A stretch of 64,000 bases of DNA from Plantago ovata (GCA_028274465.1 CM051458.1:103494855-103558854); one strand, 5' to 3'. Numbered from the stretch's first letter, positions 10,329-22,687 are shown. The notes: generated by a model from the sequence alone, not told the origin. Made by a program: numbers and translations.

Positions 10329-11594
10329 ATGATCCGGAGAAACTCTACCTCTTCTTCTTCATCATCATCCTCGTCGGTTGTTCCTCCTAACAAATCATCT
10401 GCTGTAATCGTTGGTTCTGTTGACTATCTGATACGAGAAATTCTGCTTAAGTTGCCAATCAAAACACTGATTCACTTCAAATTAGTGTGTAAACCATGGC
10501 TGTCACTCATCTCCAACCCCAGATTCTTCCACAACCCAAATCCACCCCGTGGAATTTTCTTCGGCGACATATCTCGTTTTCAGTACATTCCTCTGTATCC
10601 AAACAACGACCCGATTTCATCCCAAGCACCTCCTGTAAATCTCCATTTCACCCCTCATGATGAGATCCTGGCCTCATGCAATGGCCTAATGCTATGTTCC
10701 AGAGATAAGACTATCTACGTCTATAATCCTACAACCAGCTGCTCTACTACCCTGCCCCCCTGATTCCAAATTTAGCCGTCTATATCCAAGGGGAGTATCC
10801 ATAGCTTTTGATCCTGTTAAATCCCGGCACTACAAAGTCGTCAGAGTTTTGGAGTTGGACCGACGCCGAACAGAGCAGGGGAAGATTATAAGAGAGCAGA
10901 GAAAAAGGTTTATACTTCGAATCTACTCACCCGAGACGCGCGAATGGACCACAGGTGGCGAAGTAGCATCACCAACATTATTTACTTATTTTAGATTTAA
11001 GGAAGGAGTCTATTGGAATGGTTGCATCCACTGGCTTGGCAACTTGATTTATAATCTTAGAATATCATTGCGCTTTCATGTCGATACTCTGATGCTCAGC
11101 GAAATGCCATCACCTCCTCCAATTCGAGCTAATGGTGGAAACGGTTATTGCGTTGGGGAAGAGACTCGTCATTACTTTGGGGAGTCGGGTGATCACTTGC
11201 ATTTCACCGAGTGCATACTACCTCAGTTTAACATCTATGAGCTGGCCAGGGATTATTCTGAGTGGTTTGTTAAGTATAAAGTGGATCTGTCTATTGTTAT
11301 TATAAAATATCCTGAGGTGGGGAGTTTCAGAAAATATGTTGCTTATATATTGTCTATTGTCAGGGGAAAGAATGATGATGATTCTGACTCGGTGTTGGTT
11401 TTGCGAACCCCTCGAAAAGCAATAAAAATCAACCTTGCTGATGGAATTGAATTTCGGAGAAACTTTGTGATTTCAATGATGATATTCCAGAGGACTATGT
11501 TTATTGGTGTGAAGAAGATCCTACTAGACCACAAACGGGGGGCTTCGTTGATGGGTACGCTATAGATTACGTTCCCTGTCTCATTGATGTTTAG
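10329..11594 (+). pseudogene. F-box protein gene copy 4, two frameshifts
   Basis: Full-length paralogue of 6491-7759 with a probable intact promoter and leader. ATG 10329 starts MIRRNSTSSS and an intact F-box (VIVGSVDYLIREILLKLPI...LISNPRFF). The frame is lost in a C-run at about 10753-10762 (CTGCCCCCCTGATT against CTGCCTCTCGATT), a net +1. It reopens at about 10790 through the associated region to about 11445. There, GATGGAATTGAATTTCGG replaces AATGGAAGTTTGG, a net +5, and shifts it again. The last block in the third frame still ends DYVPCLIDV-stop at 11594, like the intact copy. If transcribed, it would give a truncated F-box-only protein of about 145 residues. Confidence 0.85.
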
Positions 11595-13276
11595 AGGTCC
11601 GTCACTGCTCTATCTTGAAGAAAGTGAAGGAACGGTTGTTTTAGCTAAAATGTTTTGTTTATCAGTCTTTCTGAAAGACCAGGTACAAAAATCTTGATGC
11701 TTCTTCTCACTGATATTTCGACGCTCTTTGTTTTCTTCTTCTTCTTGTTTTGTTTCATTTATGAATGAAGACATTAAATTTTGTTTGATATGCTATTGCA
11801 TGACATTTGTCAAGTAACATAGTACTATATTGCAGTCTTTTTATCATCTGTTAGTGTTCTCTGAGCTATGTTTTACTGTTAGGAGATAAATATATGTTTC
11901 TGTCAATATTTTGAGGGTTCAGGATGAAAATCAATTATTGTTCGCTGTTTCACTTTATCCAAGTGCTTCTGATTTCTAGTTAGTGAATGATCAGATGGTT
12001 TTGAACTACAAAATTTCATCTACTAAAACTGTTCTGCATTCTGCAGTGGCCTATTATTACTCTGTAACTACCAGCTCTAGTAATTGGACCAACAATATGC
12101 TTTAGTGTCTTTTTCTGGATAATAATAACTTCGATGTGAAATATAGAGTTATGTTCCTTTATTGTGGTCTCGCCCGCCCTCAGATATATAGTCCTCTGCG
12201 AATTTGTCAGATGAATCCAGCCTTCTGGGACTGAGTCAAGCACATCTAATTCTAATTCAGTTTTTATTTACATTTCTTCTCTCTTTTTGTCCCTCTTTTT
12301 TAATGCAACAAAAAGAAAAGCTGTCAATATTAGATCAAGAACCTGACCAAACTGTAGACCCAGTTAACTTTCCTCGTATGTCCAGAAGGTCTTGTAAACG
12401 TTCAAGGGTTCAACTCTGAACATATTTTACGACTTCTGTTTAAAGTGTTGCTATTATATGTATTTATAAAAGAAGCTACTATCGTTATCTAATTCTTTCA
12501 CTTTTAGTAGTAAACTGTAGCATTAAGAGGTTATGTTGTCTTCGTTTGAAAAAAAATTCTAAATTAAATTGAAATGATCTGAATCGAACTGATTTATACT
12601 ATATTAAAAAAAAATAATAATAATAATAAAAAAAACCTATCAAATGTTAACTAAACTGATTTGAACTGGATTTAATGAATTTAAACTAAACTGATACGAT
12701 CTAAACATAATGCTGATGATTGGTGCATAGTTTGCTTAGTTTTCGGACCTTCTTTCCTTTTCCGAAGATTTCTCATTCTATACTAATGGGAAAGACTCTC
12801 AGTGTGCAACTCGAATGAAACAATATTTTTAGACGAAAATAATAGATACTACTAAATTAGAAATTTTACGTACTAGGTGCTACAAAAAATTTCTATCTGT
12901 AATTTCAGTCAGAGATTCAAACCCAAGGAAAATTCTTCATGGACTGAACAATATAACTGGTGTCAACGAGGCCGAGTCTTGTAAAAGTCTTGTAGTGGAC
13001 TTCTTGTAATATTTGCGTTGGGCTAGAAATACAATTTTGAAAAGTGTCCAAAGGACTTGGTCATAATTTATTACTTCTTCTACTCAGCGTATTCAACAAT
13101 TCATTTAACTTTGATTTGAACATCATTTTCAAATTTTCTTGCGTTGTTGTCTCCATTTCCTACCAACATTCAATATTATTTATACCTATGTACCATAATC
13201 ACAAATCATTAACATCCAGACTCCATTAGTAATAGAAAGAAAAAAATAATAATAACCATTTTAGGCAAAAAAAAAC
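11595..13276. other. Spacer downstream of F-box array, upstream of WRKY gene
   Basis: The first about 350 bases resemble the 3' flank of the intact F-box gene. Around 12540-12720 there is a degenerate block with repeated GAACTGA/AAACTGA words, (AAT)n and A-runs, related to blocks at 16.9, 18.1, 37.9 and 53.9 kb. The WRKY promoter is presumably in 12.75-13.27 kb. No other gene was recognised. Confidence 0.5.
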
Positions 13277-14997
13277 ATGAATGAGAACTTAGCTTTATTG
13301 TTGTACGGATGTAACATAGCCAAGAACCTAGAACAGAACCTACCAAACTTAGGTAACCAACCAGATGAGCTCATAAGGTCATGTGATGAGATTGTTAGAG
13401 TGTTCAGCAGCATTAGGGAGAGGCTTGTTTCTCAAGCACAGACAGCGAATATTAGAATGGCGAGTATGCAGCATGCTAGTGATCAAGGGATTCCGGAATG
13501 GATGAGAAGTGGCACAGCGACTAGTAGTGCTAGTGCAACGTTGCTTGACAGCCACGAGTCGGTTAGAGGGGCTTTTCAAGAACAGTTTGCTCCACAACAA
13601 CAGTCGGGTTTGGAATTGGTTGTCCATGGATTTAGTGGTGGAGAGAATGTGGGAACGTTGAGGAGTGTAGTTGGAGGCGGAGAAGCTCAGCTGGCCGTGC
13701 CTGATGCGACCAATACTAGTAGGGCTTCGGCTTCATCATGTTCCTCACAAAAGCGAAGGAGGTAAGAAATTTTCCCATGCATGGAACCTCAATCTTTATA
13801 CCTCTTTTGTTATCATAAACATTTATTCTTAAGCAATGTGGGATATATACTAATGTTTTTACGATGCGGATTATAAAACAGAAACGATGAAGGCGATAAA
13901 GTTGTACAGAGGGTGGCTGCTCCTCGGATGGGTAATCTCGAACTCCCTCCCGAAGATGGTTATACATGGCGGAAATATGGCCAAAAAGAGATCTTAGGAT
14001 CAAGATATCCTAGGTAACCCATAATAAGCTTCCCTATTTGACAACTTACTTCTTTTTCCCAATTTTGAATTAATTGTTTTTTTTTTTTTTTGGTATAAAT
14101 AATTTCCGAATTATTGACAACGTCAATATTACGCTTTTAAGCGAAAAAGACCACTTCAATAGGGATGATTAGAAGTCGTGGTTGACGCACTGATCCTAAC
14201 TAATCCAGAATTAGTCTTTCCATTTTGAAGAGCACTTTTTCTCCAAGTCGACTTGATCATGCATGTATATATTAATAGTACTCGGTTTTTAGTTTCAAAG
14301 CGTGCTTGTAAGTTGTAAGCCTTACAAAGTTGAAGACGTATTAAGTATAACGGTAAGGGCATCCGAAAGTAAAAACTATTCAGTTCAGATTTATTGGGTA
14401 CAATTTAAATTTACTTAATTATTTTTATAAATATAAATAAATTTAGTTTATTTCAATTTAAATCAATTCACTTTAGAGTTTCTCATAACAAAAGAATATA
14501 AACTAATTATACATTTTTACCTTATAAACTACAGGAGTTATTACAGGTGCACTCACCAAAAGTTTTATGACTGCCAAGCAAAAAAGCAAGTCCAACGTCT
14601 AGACGACGACCCCTTCACCTTCGAGGTCCAGTACCGAGGAAAACACACGTGCCACATATCTTCCACTGCCCCATCGGGTGGTGCACCACCATCGGAACAA
14701 CCCCAATTGCCAATTTCCGCGGCCATGCACCCACAAACTTCATCATTTCCCACTACCAAACAATGGCTCTCCATGCAAGTTTTTCATGACTTTGGGGCCG
14801 GGATTCCTAGCAGTAGCACCATGGCTGCAGCCGCAGGCAGTAGTAGTGGTGGTGGAAGGTTCGCCCCGGAGTACCAGCTACCAGTGGCGGATATGGCTGA
14901 CGCGATGTTTAATTCGGGAAGTAGTAGTACCAACAGCATGGATCTAATCTTCTCTTGCATGGATGAGAAATGGGATTCTGAGGAGAAGAAAGATTGA
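13277..14997 (+). CDS. WRKY55: WRKY transcription factor, group III, WRKY55-like
   Basis: Three exons (13277-13761, 13882-14013, 14535-14997) give 359 residues; splice phases match. The N-terminus (LLYGCNIAKNLEQNLPNL...SCDEIVRVF) is the helical region of group III WRKYs. WRKYGQK is at about residues 191-197. The zinc ligands are C211-X7-C219-X23-H-X-C, the group III C2HC pattern, with the usual intron inside the domain after YPR. KRRR just before the domain may be a nuclear signal. Family role: nuclear factor binding W-boxes (TTGAC), often in defence or senescence. The WRKY55 assignment rests on WRKYGQKEILGSRYPR and DDDPFTFEV, recalled as typical of that subgroup; the exact orthologue is not proven. 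The C-terminus is Ser/Gly-rich, ending in an acidic stretch. Confidence 0.92.
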
Positions 14998-16915
14998 CTT
15001 AACTATGTAATATGTATACATGTTCATTGATTGTTTTCTAGATTAGATTAATTGAATTAAGTTGAAATCGAAACTTATTAATTTTGGAGATGATCTAGGT
15101 TAAAAAACACGAAGCCAATTCTTTTAGGTCTAGTTCATCAACCCAGATTCGTTTTTATACGGAGATTTATAATGATCTGATCTCCATTTGTAAGGTGTAA
15201 CAAGTTCTGTATTTTTGTAATAGAGTCTCTTTCAATTGATGTTGATTATTCAAATTTAATTTCCACTATATAGATAAAATCTCATATTCGAAGTCTTATG
15301 AATGTAAATATTGGTAGACGAGCTCTTGGTCACACATAATGAATGATACTGGTGAAAAACGAAATAGAAAAACATGTTAATTGAAACCGGTGATGGGGTT
15401 GGTGGTTATGGTATGATGTTCTAGAAGAGGTAAAGGTGTTGTTATGTTAGTGTCTTGGTGGCCATGCATGATTGATGATTGAGGTATAGGTTTGTACGTT
15501 GGGTTAGGAATTACTGTAAGGTTTTGGTGAGGTTGTGGTGTATGCTTGGGTTCGAAGTGCGTTCTAAGGTCTTGGTTAGGTCGTGGTTGTGATAACCGGT
15601 GTGGAACCACGGTTAAGTTGGGTTTTGGTGTTGGTCTCGGACATCTTGTAATTTCTCTCGAGCATTAATTATGTAAGAAAAAATAAAAATTTACTGCTGG
15701 TATATCACAATCTTAATTATCTGAACTAAACATTGTCACTAAATCGAGTTACCTGTTCACATTATACATTGTAATACTAAAGATATAATCAATGTTTACC
15801 CGTTCCACAAATATTTACCTACAAACGTCCAATTCTATTATATAATATGTTTGCGTGAATTCAAGATAATGAAATACATGTAACACTAAGAAATGTAGAT
15901 AAGTGAATTCAAGGTATTCAATAATAATTATAATAATATAATTCGTATTAATTCAATAATCAAAAAGGTTTTAATTATTACAACGCAACGAGGTGCATTA
16001 GTTATTACGTGTATTCTATAGGACAGTCCCATACACAACGACATATATGATTTTCACGATCAATACAATGGAACTCCTCATCAACATAACCGGAGCCATA
16101 TGTTTTCCTACAGAGAACCTCTCACATGAAGTCAAAGTCCGATCCAAGCATCCAGATGGCGCCAAATTGTACGTTTCGGTGCACACACCATATACCATAC
16201 CTATCATATAAACAACAAAGTATATTACAGGTTACAATCTCATCAATCAACTTTCTCATACGTAAAACTCGATCATACACAGAGTAAAAATTTAGGTGGG
16301 GGTGAGATAGTTTAGATCAATTTTTATGTGTTGAGTTAAATAAAATTAGTTGTGACAGGTGAGGTCATTATATATCAAGTGATTGCAGTGGCCAAGGACA
16401 GAAAATAAAAATGCTCCAGGCTACTTGGTGTGTATGCTAAAATCTGGAAACAATATTGCAATTTGCAAATATAATTTAAAGAAAAAAATAAAAGTATAAT
16501 TTATTTTTCGATCCTGGTCTAGCTCTATCCCAGCCTTAGAGGAGGGCCCGTCCACAGGTGAGTATCAAGAATAGGCCAAAGAAAAGAAAGAAAAAAGTTA
16601 AAGAATATTGTGGCCTTTTAAAAAAATGGGAGTTTTGAATAGGGAATCCCCACGCCACCTCTATTTCTCTCTCGTAAAACCTGAAGTTAAAAGCAAAGTA
16701 AACAATAAATAGAGTCATATATATGAATTGATGATGGTCGCTTAATTATTTATAATCATCTCAAAGTTCACTATCTAATTATAGAGATATAAAACAACAA
16801 TCATTAGTATTAGTTTGCCACTGATTATCAATGATTATCATTGATAAATTCTAACTACTAAAATATAAGCTTGATAAATTATAATCATTAAAATATAAGC
16901 GGTAAATAGTTAGGC

Positions 16916-17060
16916 TATGTTTGATTTGCCCGAAAACCTATGAACTTATCTGAACTGAACTAAAATTATTTGAACTAATTTATTTGAACTGAACTGAACT
17001 TAATAATGTAAATGTGAACTGAACTTATCTGAACTGAATGAAACTGAAATGAAATTAAGA
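16916..17060. repeat. GAACTGAAC-type degenerate repeat block
   Basis: Dense runs of TGAACTGAACT and GAACTTATCTGAACTGAA words. Similar blocks occur at 18121-18225, 12575-12710, about 37925-37965 and 53944-54060, so this is a dispersed family and not chance. Confidence 0.65.
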
Positions 17061-17063
17061 CTT

Positions 17064-17064
<1 letters not shown>

Positions 17065-17104
<40 letters not shown>
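17065..17104. repeat. (TAA)n microsatellite
   Basis: About 13 uninterrupted AAT units, directly after the GAACTGAAC block. Confidence 0.9.
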
Positions 17105-17109
<5 letters not shown>

Positions 17110-17953
17110 AATAATTTTAATATTAAATATTAATATTATTATATAATAATAATAATATGTTATTATTATGATAAGAACTAATTTTCATTAATGCGAAACT
17201 ATAAATATAATTATTATTATAACAATCGCAACAATATTATCATTACAAAGTCCAAATTTTAAAGGAATTTGAAGTACAAAATAAAAATAAAAGAAGTGAA
17301 AATAAATGGGGCAAAACAATAACAAGAATACACATGCAATATGGAAACTAATATGTAGTTATGAAATATGTGTCTGGGTGCTTTTGTCTAGCTTTGCTTT
17401 CTACTATGCGTCTGGTTTGTTATTAGTACTTCTTTTTTTTTTCTTTTTTTTTTTTCTTCTTTAGCCTCCCTCGGTTCTACTATGATTTTGGTTTGTTATC
17501 AGTACTACTTTTTTTTTCTTTTCTTTTCTTTGGACTTTTGTTATCAGGAGTTATGTGCATTTTTTTCTATGTTGAATTTCATACATAACTACATCATATT
17601 GACTCAATCACCTCAATTTGGAGATCTATTGTTTTGGTTTATTTAATTCAATATTTTACGATAATAAATAAATAAATAATAGAAAGGTAGACATATATTA
17701 TTATTTAATTCATTTCGTTCCACAAAAGTTCGCTCAACCATGCATCATTTTAAAAATAACGTAAAAGAAATTATAGTAATTATTATAAGGTAAAATTTTA
17801 AAATTTAAATAAATTTTAAATAGATGTCATTCACAAATAAATATTGTTTTTCAGGCGAAAAAAATAGAGCCTAAATACATCACATAACCATTATAGTCAT
17901 GTCAAGTTTCAATACATCACACGCATATCTATCGTATAGTATGACGCGAATCC

Positions 17954-18041
<88 letters not shown>

Positions 18042-18058
18042 TTATTATTATTATTATA
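17954..18058. repeat. (TAA)n followed by (TTA)n, palindromic microsatellite
   Basis: Nearly 30 perfect TAA units (17954-18041) flip directly into TTA units (to about 18058), so the junction can form a hairpin. Confidence 0.95.
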
Positions 18059-18120
18059 TTAAAAAAATTAGTAAAATCTACTTGTTATATCTTTTATTAT
18101 TAAAAAATAAATAAATAAAA

Positions 18121-18225
18121 AATTGAACTGAACTTAATAAATATGAACTCAACTAAACTTATCTGAACTTATTAGTGAAATTATTGAAACTGAACTGAAC
18201 TTATTAAAACTGAAATTAAGGTGAA
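18121..18225. repeat. GAACTGAAC-type degenerate repeat block (second)
   Basis: Same word family as 16916-17060 (TTGAACTGAACTTAAT, TATCTGAACTTATT, GAAACTGAACTGAAC). The two blocks flank the TAA tracts and may be ends of one older element. Confidence 0.6.
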
Positions 18226-18267
18226 ATGATCAGAGTTATGGACAGCTATGAACTTATGGACAGCTAA

Positions 18268-19381
18268 TGCTAAGGAAGTTTTACTTGTCAATCGGCTTAT
18301 AAAGCTTTTTACAATGAAAACTCAGAAATGCCAAGACAAAAAGTACAGTGGTCGTGGATATGGAAAACGCACCTTAGTCAAAAGCTAAAACATTTTCTTT
18401 GGTTGGTGGTGCAGGATCGACTTGCCACTAACACTCTCAGGAAAAGCAGGAAAATTACTGAATCTGCCCTATGCCTACAATGTGATCAAGAAGACGAAAA
18501 TGTTATACACATACTTAGGCACTACCCCAAAGCACAAGAGCTCTGGCACAAGTTAACTCCTCAGAAGCTTATTCCAAACTTTGAAACAATGACAGATGCA
18601 GTTTGGTTGAAATCAAACATGTTTGAAGAATACTCTGAGTGCACTTTCCTCCCCGGCACCCCTTGGAAATGGATATTTGCAGCAACCTTGTGGCACCTGT
18701 GGAAGGCCAGAAATCATACAGCTTTTAGAGATAGCAGAATTCCCATCAATCAAGTACTATTTCTAATCAAACAAATGAGTCTGGATCTTCAAGTCATAAT
18801 GAAAAACTCAAGAAAGGAGACTCAACTTACATGGCAGAAACCACAAGAGGGATGGGTGAAGCTTAATGTTGATGGTTCCTTCTTCCCCGGTAATAACTCT
18901 GCTGGAATTGGTGGAGTAATCCGAGATTACAATGGTGATTGGATCTGTGGCTTTTCCAAAAAGATCCCTTTTGCCTCTATTGATGAAATCGAACTCAAGG
19001 CACTGCGTGAAGACCTCATTCGAGCTTGGGAGAGAAGATTTGAGCGAATTGAGGTGGAAATGGACTCAACCAACTGTGTAGCCTTCATTCTCGGGAAGTT
19101 GGAAACGCCGGCGCCGCTGGTGGCTATCACGAAGGAGTGCAGAGATTTACTACGGCGGCCATGGGAATCAAAGATAAGATGGATACCCCGAGTACGCAAT
19201 GGAGTGGCTGATCGACTGATGTAGAAAGATCAGAAGCAGATGCCGATATTGGAAGTTTGTGGACTGTCGGGTGTTTTGAAACACCACCAACTTTCCTCTT
19301 TTCTTTTTTAGCTATAGATAAGCCCTAGGGGTTTTTTAGTCTTTTGTAATTCTTTACTGTACAAAAAGAAAAAAAAAAAAA
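18268..19381 (+). mobile_element. 5'-truncated LINE (L1-type) 3' end: zinc-binding plus RNase H domains
   Basis: An open frame runs from about 18271 (FTCQSAYKAFYN, the usual lead-in to the reverse-transcriptase zinc-binding domain) to a stop at 19222-19224. The zf-RVT region is FLWLVVQDRLATN...CLQC...HILRHYP; the expected final Cys is Tyr (HYP), so zinc binding is likely lost. The RNase H-like domain follows (KLNVDGSF, GIGGVIRD, EIELKAL, VEMDST, VADRLM) and keeps the catalytic acidic residues. The 3' tail TTTGTAATTCTTTACTGTAC leads into a poly(A) of about 18 bases ending at about 19381. The reverse transcriptase and endonuclease are missing, as in typical 5'-truncated insertions. Clear target-site duplications were not found by eye. 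Confidence 0.88.
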
Positions 19382-20555
19382 GACTTACTCCCTCCTACTT
19401 TTTTTAATGATGTTTTACAATTTAACTATTTTTAGAATGGATGTCGTTGTACATTAATCTAGATCAAAGGCCCTACTAACTCTTTTTTTTTTTTCTATTG
19501 AACAAGTTTCGTTAAATCAATTGAGGGAAGTGTAAAGATATAAGTTCATCAGACAAGTATTCAGTATTAATATGAAGTGAACACACACGAAAGCAACACT
19601 ATGGAATATGTTATACATTATAGTTTGTATTCATGGCAAAGGCACTTCATTGATATCTATTTTTCTAAATTATCATGAGCTTAGCTGGCAAAGGAGTGCT
19701 CATGGTAAAGAGCCCATTTGGATATGAATGTTGAGCTAGTGTTTGATATTTGAGTTTTGTTGATTATTGTTGGGAAATGAGAATTGATTAGGAGACACTG
19801 TAAGGAAAAATCGTAGGAAAGAGCGAAAATATATAACCTCTAAGGTTGACGCAGCGGAATTCAAAAAAATTCCTACGCATATCGATTTGACTTAATGATT
19901 ATTCAACACGCTTCACATAATAATAAAACTGAATCTGACTTACCCGGTACCCAGCTTCCAATTCGCCACTCTGATCTAATCAGATATTAATTGTTTATTC
20001 TCCAAGAACAAACAATGATCTTCTAAAGATTTGGGGTTATGTTTAAATCCAATCTAAGCTGACTACACATCTCCTATAGAATCAAACCCTATATGTAGTT
20101 CGAACCATCGGTGATACATTCTCCATGAATTCTAGGATATGCATATTCTAAATCTGCATCAAAGCATAAACAAGAGTTCTCAAAGATACTAATAATTATT
20201 CAGAATATTATAAAGAAGAAGAGTTAGAAGAATACAACCATGTAGAAGAAGACCAGAGAGAGAGAGAGCACGACAACAAGCAACTTTCTCTGTCTTCTCA
20301 CAACTCGCATGCGACATATAGGAAACAATGTCTCTATGTTACAGTCCACGTAAGATTGGTTACCCAAGACCTTATTGGATGAAGGACTTGGCCGAAGCTT
20401 ATTACATTCTTGGAATTAAGATCTATGGACATAGGTCCCAAAGGGTGTTAGGATTGACACACATAGATCGACAAGGTTCACAAACGCTTTAAATAGATGA
20501 TCATAGACTTCCTCCCAGCTAAACATGGTGTTTAGCACTTTAGCTATCAGTCAAG
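19382..20555. other. Spacer, probable decayed retroelement sequence
   Basis: ACTCCCTCCTAC at about 19388 resembles one Stowaway terminus, but I see no partner. 19780-20520 contains motifs such as GACGCAGCGGAATTC that recall Copia LTRs, but no LTR pair, primer site or ORF is visible. Unassigned. Confidence 0.3.
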
Positions 20556-20846
20556 TAGGTCTCTCAATGGGTAGGGTCTACACTCTATCATTACTCATAC
20601 CCTATATGAACCTTTTAAATTTGGACCCTATCCAGACCCAGACTCGAACATTATTATGGGTCTGGGTCGGGTCCGGATAGTGTAGGGTAGGGTCGGACCC
20701 TTTTTTTTAGACCATTGAACCTTAATAATTAGGGTCTAGACCCAGACCCAAACACATCAAAAGGGTCTAAAATTAATAGGGTAGGATTTAGACTCAAACT
20801 CTGATGTAAAAAATGGGTAAGGAGACCCTACCCATTGAGAGGCCTA
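20556..20846. mobile_element. hAT-type MITE, 291 bp, with 24-bp TIRs and 8-bp target duplication
   Basis: Left terminus TAGGTCTCTCAATGGGTAGG (20556 on) and the complement of the right terminus (20823-20846) match at 23 of 24 positions. The flanks are CAGTCAAG (20548-20555) and TAGTCAAG (20847-20854), an 8-bp duplication with one mismatch, as expected for hAT transposition. The interior is built of GGGTCTGGGTCGGGTC-like words and their complements, so the whole unit can fold back. There is no coding capacity, hence non-autonomous. Confidence 0.9.
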
Positions 20847-20873
20847 TAGTCAAGGATGGTCCTAAAACAGAAG

Positions 20874-20893
20874 AGAGAGAGAGAGAGAGAGAG
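20874..20893. repeat. (GA)n microsatellite
   Basis: About ten uninterrupted AG units, close to the right side of the hAT MITE. Confidence 0.9.
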
Positions 20894-21289
20894 GGGCCAC
20901 GAATCGAATTTTGTATGCCTCCGCGGTTGGATCCATTATGTATGCGATGAATTGCATACAACCTGTTGTGGCCTTTGCGCTAAACGTCACTTGTCGACAC
21001 CTACAAAACTCCTGGGTTGTTGTGAAAAACATTCTAAATTATCTCTGAGATACTAATGATATGTTTGTTGTATGGGGATTGGGGAATGCCAGAATTTGGA
21101 ATCTCTGGCTATGTCAATACCGGCTTCGAATCGGATCCTTATAACTTTTGAGTCATAAACTGGATATGTGTTTTACATTGAACAAAGGAGCGATGCGTCA
21201 AAGAGTGCAAACGAACCATATTCATCATCTCTTCAACAAAATAACCAATTAAGTGCATAGCGAACAAGAACAAAAATTGTTGTTGTGAC

Positions 21290-21500
21290 AACTTGGGCGC
21301 CGTCGCACAAGCCAAGGATGCGAGATCCACGGACAAGAACAAACATGCACTTAGAAAATATCATGTCATACGATAGTCGTAAATAGAGGGGAAGTTAATA
21401 TGGAACGTTCTCCATAGCGAATAACGTGGCAGACCAATTTACCAAAAGTCTTAAGCATGGAGTCTTTTACGAGACACATGCATTATGCAAAACGGTACTT
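21290..21500 (+). mobile_element. Ty1/Copia RNase H C-terminal remnant
   Basis: Translation with stops tolerated gives AKDARSTDKNKHALRKYHVIR, then after indels and stops RGKLIWNVLHSE and ADQFTKSLKHGVFYETHA. These are the end of a Copia polyprotein (typical DKNKH..RKYHxIR...ADxFTK). Several stops show it is long dead. No LTRs were identified around it. Confidence 0.8.
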
Positions 21501-22140
21501 TATTGGTTATTAGTTACATTTATCAATTATTAGTTCTTTTGCTAAACTTATAGTTAAATATGTAATAGTTTGAATGAATACACATCTACCATGGAGGAAG
21601 TGTAGCTGTGGCTAAGCCTATGTGTGGCTGCTTTAGCTTTTAGCTATACCATCAACATCATTTATAAAGTTACAATCTCATCTAAATATAAATAAAAAGT
21701 ATCGAAACGTATCGATTTTTCAGATGATCAGAATTAAATGGACACGGAGTCGATAACCATTTTAAACAATTTATCGTTTACAACATTCTCATTTATTTCT
21801 AACATTCCAAACATTCCAAAAATTCTAAAACATCTTTTCTCTTTTCTTTTAAGAATCGGAAACATATCTCGAAACCGAAAACGTAAAAGCCCAGCCCATT
21901 TAGATGACCTCAAGCCTAACAACCACAGAGTACAACAGAAGCTCACACACGTGCGGAACAACAAGAGTAGCACTAAAGTAGTATAGACTGTATATGGTAC
22001 CTTCTGGAACCCCGAGACCGTTTCCAAAATAAATTTCCAAGTTCTACAATAATTCGAGTTTAGCCCTCCACCGTCCGATTAGGATATACACTGCCTCATC
22101 TCGACCGTCCAACAGAATCACACTTGCCGCAAGAATAGAT
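21501..22140. other. Spacer and probable TFIIS promoter
   Basis: AT-rich, with short opposing ORFs at about 21735-22027 that have no recognisable domain. The TFIIS leader probably starts near 22140, so its promoter should lie in the last few hundred bases here. Confidence 0.4.
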
Positions 22141-22687
22141 AGAGAGCCTTGTTTTACCTCTCTTCCACATCCTCACTCTACCTCAATAGCCAAACTAGGG
22201 TTTTCAATCTTCCAGTTCTATTTCCGCGCCGACGAAATCTCCGGCTGCATTCTGGCCTCCAATTCATTCAGGTTTGTTTCCGATTCATGTCCTTCTCTTT
22301 GATTTTCCCCAATTTCACTCCGAATTTATCGTCAAACATTGATTTTTTGTTTATCGATTTTTTTCGGCCTGTTCGTATTGAATTGAATCGAATTGAGCTG
22401 TTCGATTGATTCCGTTTTTGTGCGATTTGATTCGGGTGTTATTCGTATGGAGTGATAAGGATCGAATTTGAATATTCAATTTTAAGATATATGATTTCTC
22501 TGTTATGAATTAATTTGGCTTGGCCTTATAATTGATGGAATAGGGATTTCTGTGAGAATTGGTGTTATCTGATTAGATAAGAATTGTGTTATTATTGTAT
22601 GTTTGATGTTTCTGTGTGGGAGAGTTTTCAAATTTTTTTTAAAATTCTTTAGCTGATTTTTTTTTTGTGGATAGATTGTGAGAAGTA

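Larger units (their letters stand above)
14998..18265. other. Intergenic spacer rich in simple repeats
   Basis: WRKY 3' UTR, then AT-rich spacer. 15370-15640 is G/T-rich on the plus strand with many GGTT/GGTG words; its minus-strand ORF is low complexity. 16916-17060 and 18121-18225 carry GAACTGAAC-type repeats flanking two TAA microsatellites. No gene supported. Confidence 0.5.

Noticed and set aside
15377..15610. Minus-strand ORF rich in Pro, Thr, Asn and His
   Set aside because: The region is G/T-rich with repeated GGTT/GGTG words. The ORF is low complexity and has no start context or domain.
16033..16209. Opposing ORFs, plus-strand frame with SHEVKVRSKHPDGAKLYV
   Set aside because: Looks slightly protein-like but matches no family I can name and has no exon partners; could be a fragment.
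19780..20540. Possible Copia LTR
   Set aside because: Only isolated LTR-like words. I found no second LTR, no primer-binding site and no target duplication.
21734..22027. Opposing ORFs of 97 and 82 codons upstream of TFIIS
   Set aside because: No domain on either strand; they overlap the expected TFIIS promoter region.
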